Positions 5,574-6,864 of a DNA stretch of 6,864 nt are shown here, one piece after another; the stretch's first letter is position 1; the number at the start of each line of letters is the position of its first letter. The DNA lies in assembly GCA_964444365.1 (NCBI GenBank), contig CAYUHJ010000291.1:1-6864 (forward strand), in the 5' to 3' direction. The translations under genes were made by a program, and so were the position numbers. The stretch comes from CAYUHJ01 sp964444365 (GTDB taxonomy: Bacteria; Planctomycetota; Planctomycetia; Gemmatales; Gemmataceae). The notes under the pieces are model-generated. The model worked only from the letters and a program-made list of their open reading frames with translations, ran no database searches and was not told where the DNA came from.

Positions 5574-5597
5574 CGACCCCGGCCAGTGCCGGGGTCG
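5574..5597 (-). terminator. Terminator hairpin after the DUF1501 gene
   Basis: cgaccccggc (5574-5583) and gccggggtcg (5588-5597) form a perfect 10-bp stem with a 4-base loop. On the minus strand it begins 22 bases after the DUF1501 stop and is followed by CTTCGTTTG, a moderately T-rich stretch. This is the best intrinsic terminator in the window. It would also keep DUF1501 transcription out of the feo operon. Confidence 0.7.
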
Positions 5598-5619
5598 GGT
5601 GCTGCGATTCCGCGGCCGC

Positions 5620-6864
5620 TCACGCGATGATTTCCTTCGCCACATTGCCGTGGACGTCGGTCAACCGGAAGTCGCGGCCGGCGTACTTGTACGTCAACTT
5701 CTCGTGGTCGAGCCCGAGCAGGTGCAGGATCGTCGCGTGGAAGTCGTGGGTGTGGACCTTGCCCTCGACCGCCTCGTAGCCGTAGTCGTCGGTCTTGCCG
5801 TGGACGAAGCCGCCCTTCACGCCGCCGCCGGCCATCCACGCGGTGAAGCCCTTATTGTTGTGGTCGCGGCCGTCCTCGCCCTGGGAATACGGCGTACGGC
5901 CGAACTCGCCGGACCACACGACGAGCGTGTCCTTGAGCATGTCCTTCCGCTTCAGGTCCGCGAGCAGGGCGGCGATCGGCCGGTCGATGGCGGCCGCGTG
6001 GCGGTCGATGTCGGCCTTCAGGTTGCGGTGCTGGTCCCAGTTGCCGTAGGTGACTTCGACGAACCGCACGCCCGCCTCTAGGAACCGCCGGGCGAGCAGG
6101 CATTGCCGGCCAAAGCTGCTCCCGCCGCGTTCGTCGAGGCCGTAGAGCTTCTGGGTTTCCTTCGACTCGCTGGACAGGTCCATCAGTTTCGGCACGTCCT
6201 TCTGCATCCGGAACGCGAGTTCGTAGCTCTCGATGACGCCTTCCACCTGGGGGTTGACCACGTCGCGGGCCAAGTCTTCCTTGTTGAGCGCCTGGATGAA
6301 GTCGATCTGCGCCCGCTGCGCGTCCGCATTCAGCCGCGGGTTCGCGATGTTCGGCAGCTTCGCGGACCCGCCGCCGCCCCCGAACGCGCCGAACCCGCGT
6401 GCCTCGCCGCCGAGTTTCGTCCCCTGGTACATCGCGGGCAGGAACCCGGAGCCGTAGTTCTGCGCCCCGCCGTTGCTCGTCGGCGGGTTGATGCTGACGA
6501 ACCCGGGGAGGTTCTGGTTCTGCGTCCCGAGCCCGTACAGCACCCACGCCCCGAGCGACGGCCGGACGAACTGCGAGGTGCCGGTGTGCAGCTGCAGGAA
6601 CGCCTGCGGGTGGGCCGGGACGCTGGTGTGCATCCCGTTCAGCAGGCACAGGTGGTCGGCCTGCTTCGCCAGTTCGGGGAACGCCTCGGAGATCATCAGC
6701 CCGGACTTGCCGGCCGGCTTGAACTTCCACGGCGAGCCGAGCAGTTTTCCGCCCCCGAACCCGCGGCCGATGCCCGCCGGCGGGCTCTTGCCGTCGTCGG
6801 CCGTGAGCTTGGGCTTGTGGTCGAAGGTGTCGACGTGGCTCGGCCCGCCGGACATGAACAGGAA
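5620..6864 (-). CDS. DUF1501 family protein (N-terminus beyond window)
   Basis: The C-terminal 414 residues of a DUF1501 protein, a family within the alkaline phosphatase/sulfatase-like superfamily that is abundant in Planctomycetes and often exported by the Tat route. The frame is open to the window edge: the codons before the first visible Met encode Phe-Leu-Phe, matching the family segment FLFMSGGPSHVDTFD, which normally lies after an N-terminal signal region. The true start is therefore outside. Counting from that Met, visible family motifs are SGGPSHVDTFD (2-12), SGEFGRTP (315-322), GRDHN (329-333) and HTHDFHATILHLLGLDH (368-384), which carry the Asp, His and other polar residues likely to bind metal. 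The protein ends soon after the last motif, as usual. Catalytic activity is not established for the family. In Planctomycetes such genes often follow a DUF1549/DUF1553 cytochrome-like gene, which would lie to the right of this window. The terminator at 5574-5597 follows the stop. Confidence 0.93.
   Translation of the reverse strand, partial: FLFMSGGPSHVDTFDHKPKLTADDGKSPPAGIGRGFGGGKLLGSPWKFKPAGKSGLMISEAFPELAKQADHLCLLNGMHTSVPAHPQAFLQLHTGTSQFVRPSLGAWVLYGLGTQNQNLPGFVSINPPTSNGGAQNYGSGFLPAMYQGTKLGGEARGFGAFGGGGGSAKLPNIANPRLNADAQRAQIDFIQALNKEDLARDVVNPQVEGVIESYELAFRMQKDVPKLMDLSSESKETQKLYGLDERGGSSFGRQCLLARRFLEAGVRFVEVTYGNWDQHRNLKADIDRHAAAIDRPIAALLADLKRKDMLKDTLVVWSGEFGRTPYSQGEDGRDHNNKGFTAWMAGGGVKGGFVHGKTDDYGYEAVEGKVHTHDFHATILHLLGLDHEKLTYKYAGRDFRLTDVHGNVAKEIIA

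Noticed and set aside
5852..6730. A 292-codon open frame on the minus strand within the DUF1501 region
   Set aside because: It is a shadow frame with Arg/Pro/Gly-rich content. The DUF1501 frame holds all family motifs.
1..6864. CRISPR arrays, tRNA/rRNA genes, transposase genes, defence or toxin-antitoxin genes
   Set aside because: I looked for spaced direct repeats, cloverleaf-like sequences and known protein motifs on both strands and saw none.

Overview
The window is high-GC DNA that looks like a planctomycete chromosome, probably from a Gemmata-like relative. I base this on a large DUF1501 protein (a family strongly expanded in Planctomycetes), a secreted DUF6263-type protein, a stand-alone WYL-type HTH protein and the overall codon style. 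This is inference from gene content, not a database match. The two ends cut through non-coding repeat DNA (left) and the DUF1501 gene (right).

Layout from left to right: (1) positions 1-52 hold two adjacent GC-rich palindromes of extragenic-repeat type. (2) Positions 71-1033 (minus) encode a secreted DUF6263-like protein with a GTG start and a clear ribosome binding site. (3) Positions 1152-1535 (minus) encode a 127-residue winged-HTH protein that looks like the DNA-binding half of a WYL regulator. (4) Positions 1536-1837 are a divergent intergenic region with a possible minus-strand promoter and a 5'-leader hairpin for the next gene. (5) Positions 1838-2665 (plus) encode an M50/site-2-type membrane metalloprotease. 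(6) Positions 5322 down to 2669 (minus) form a ferrous iron uptake operon: feoA, feoB and a short FeoB-associated Cys-rich membrane protein. It has a recognisable promoter and a 15-bp palindromic operator-like site at the expected transcription start. (7) Positions 5449-5548 hold a 100-bp foldback repeat, followed by a strong terminator hairpin. (8) Positions 5620-6864 (minus) carry the 3' part of a DUF1501 gene.

The only set of genes that clearly works together is feoA-feoB-Cys-rich protein: GTP-dependent Fe(II) import through FeoB, with FeoA as a small SH3-like partner and the Cys-rich peptide as a probable accessory. The palindrome over the start site suggests repression by an iron- or metal-sensing regulator, Fur-like in half-site. 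The other genes look like independent housekeeping or lineage-typical units.

I found no defence system, CRISPR array, insertion sequence with a transposase, tRNA or rRNA. I do not see a convincing undescribed multi-gene system. The items most worth a second look are the feo operator, the 100-bp foldback element, the homopurine tract inside feoB and the WYL-less HTH protein.
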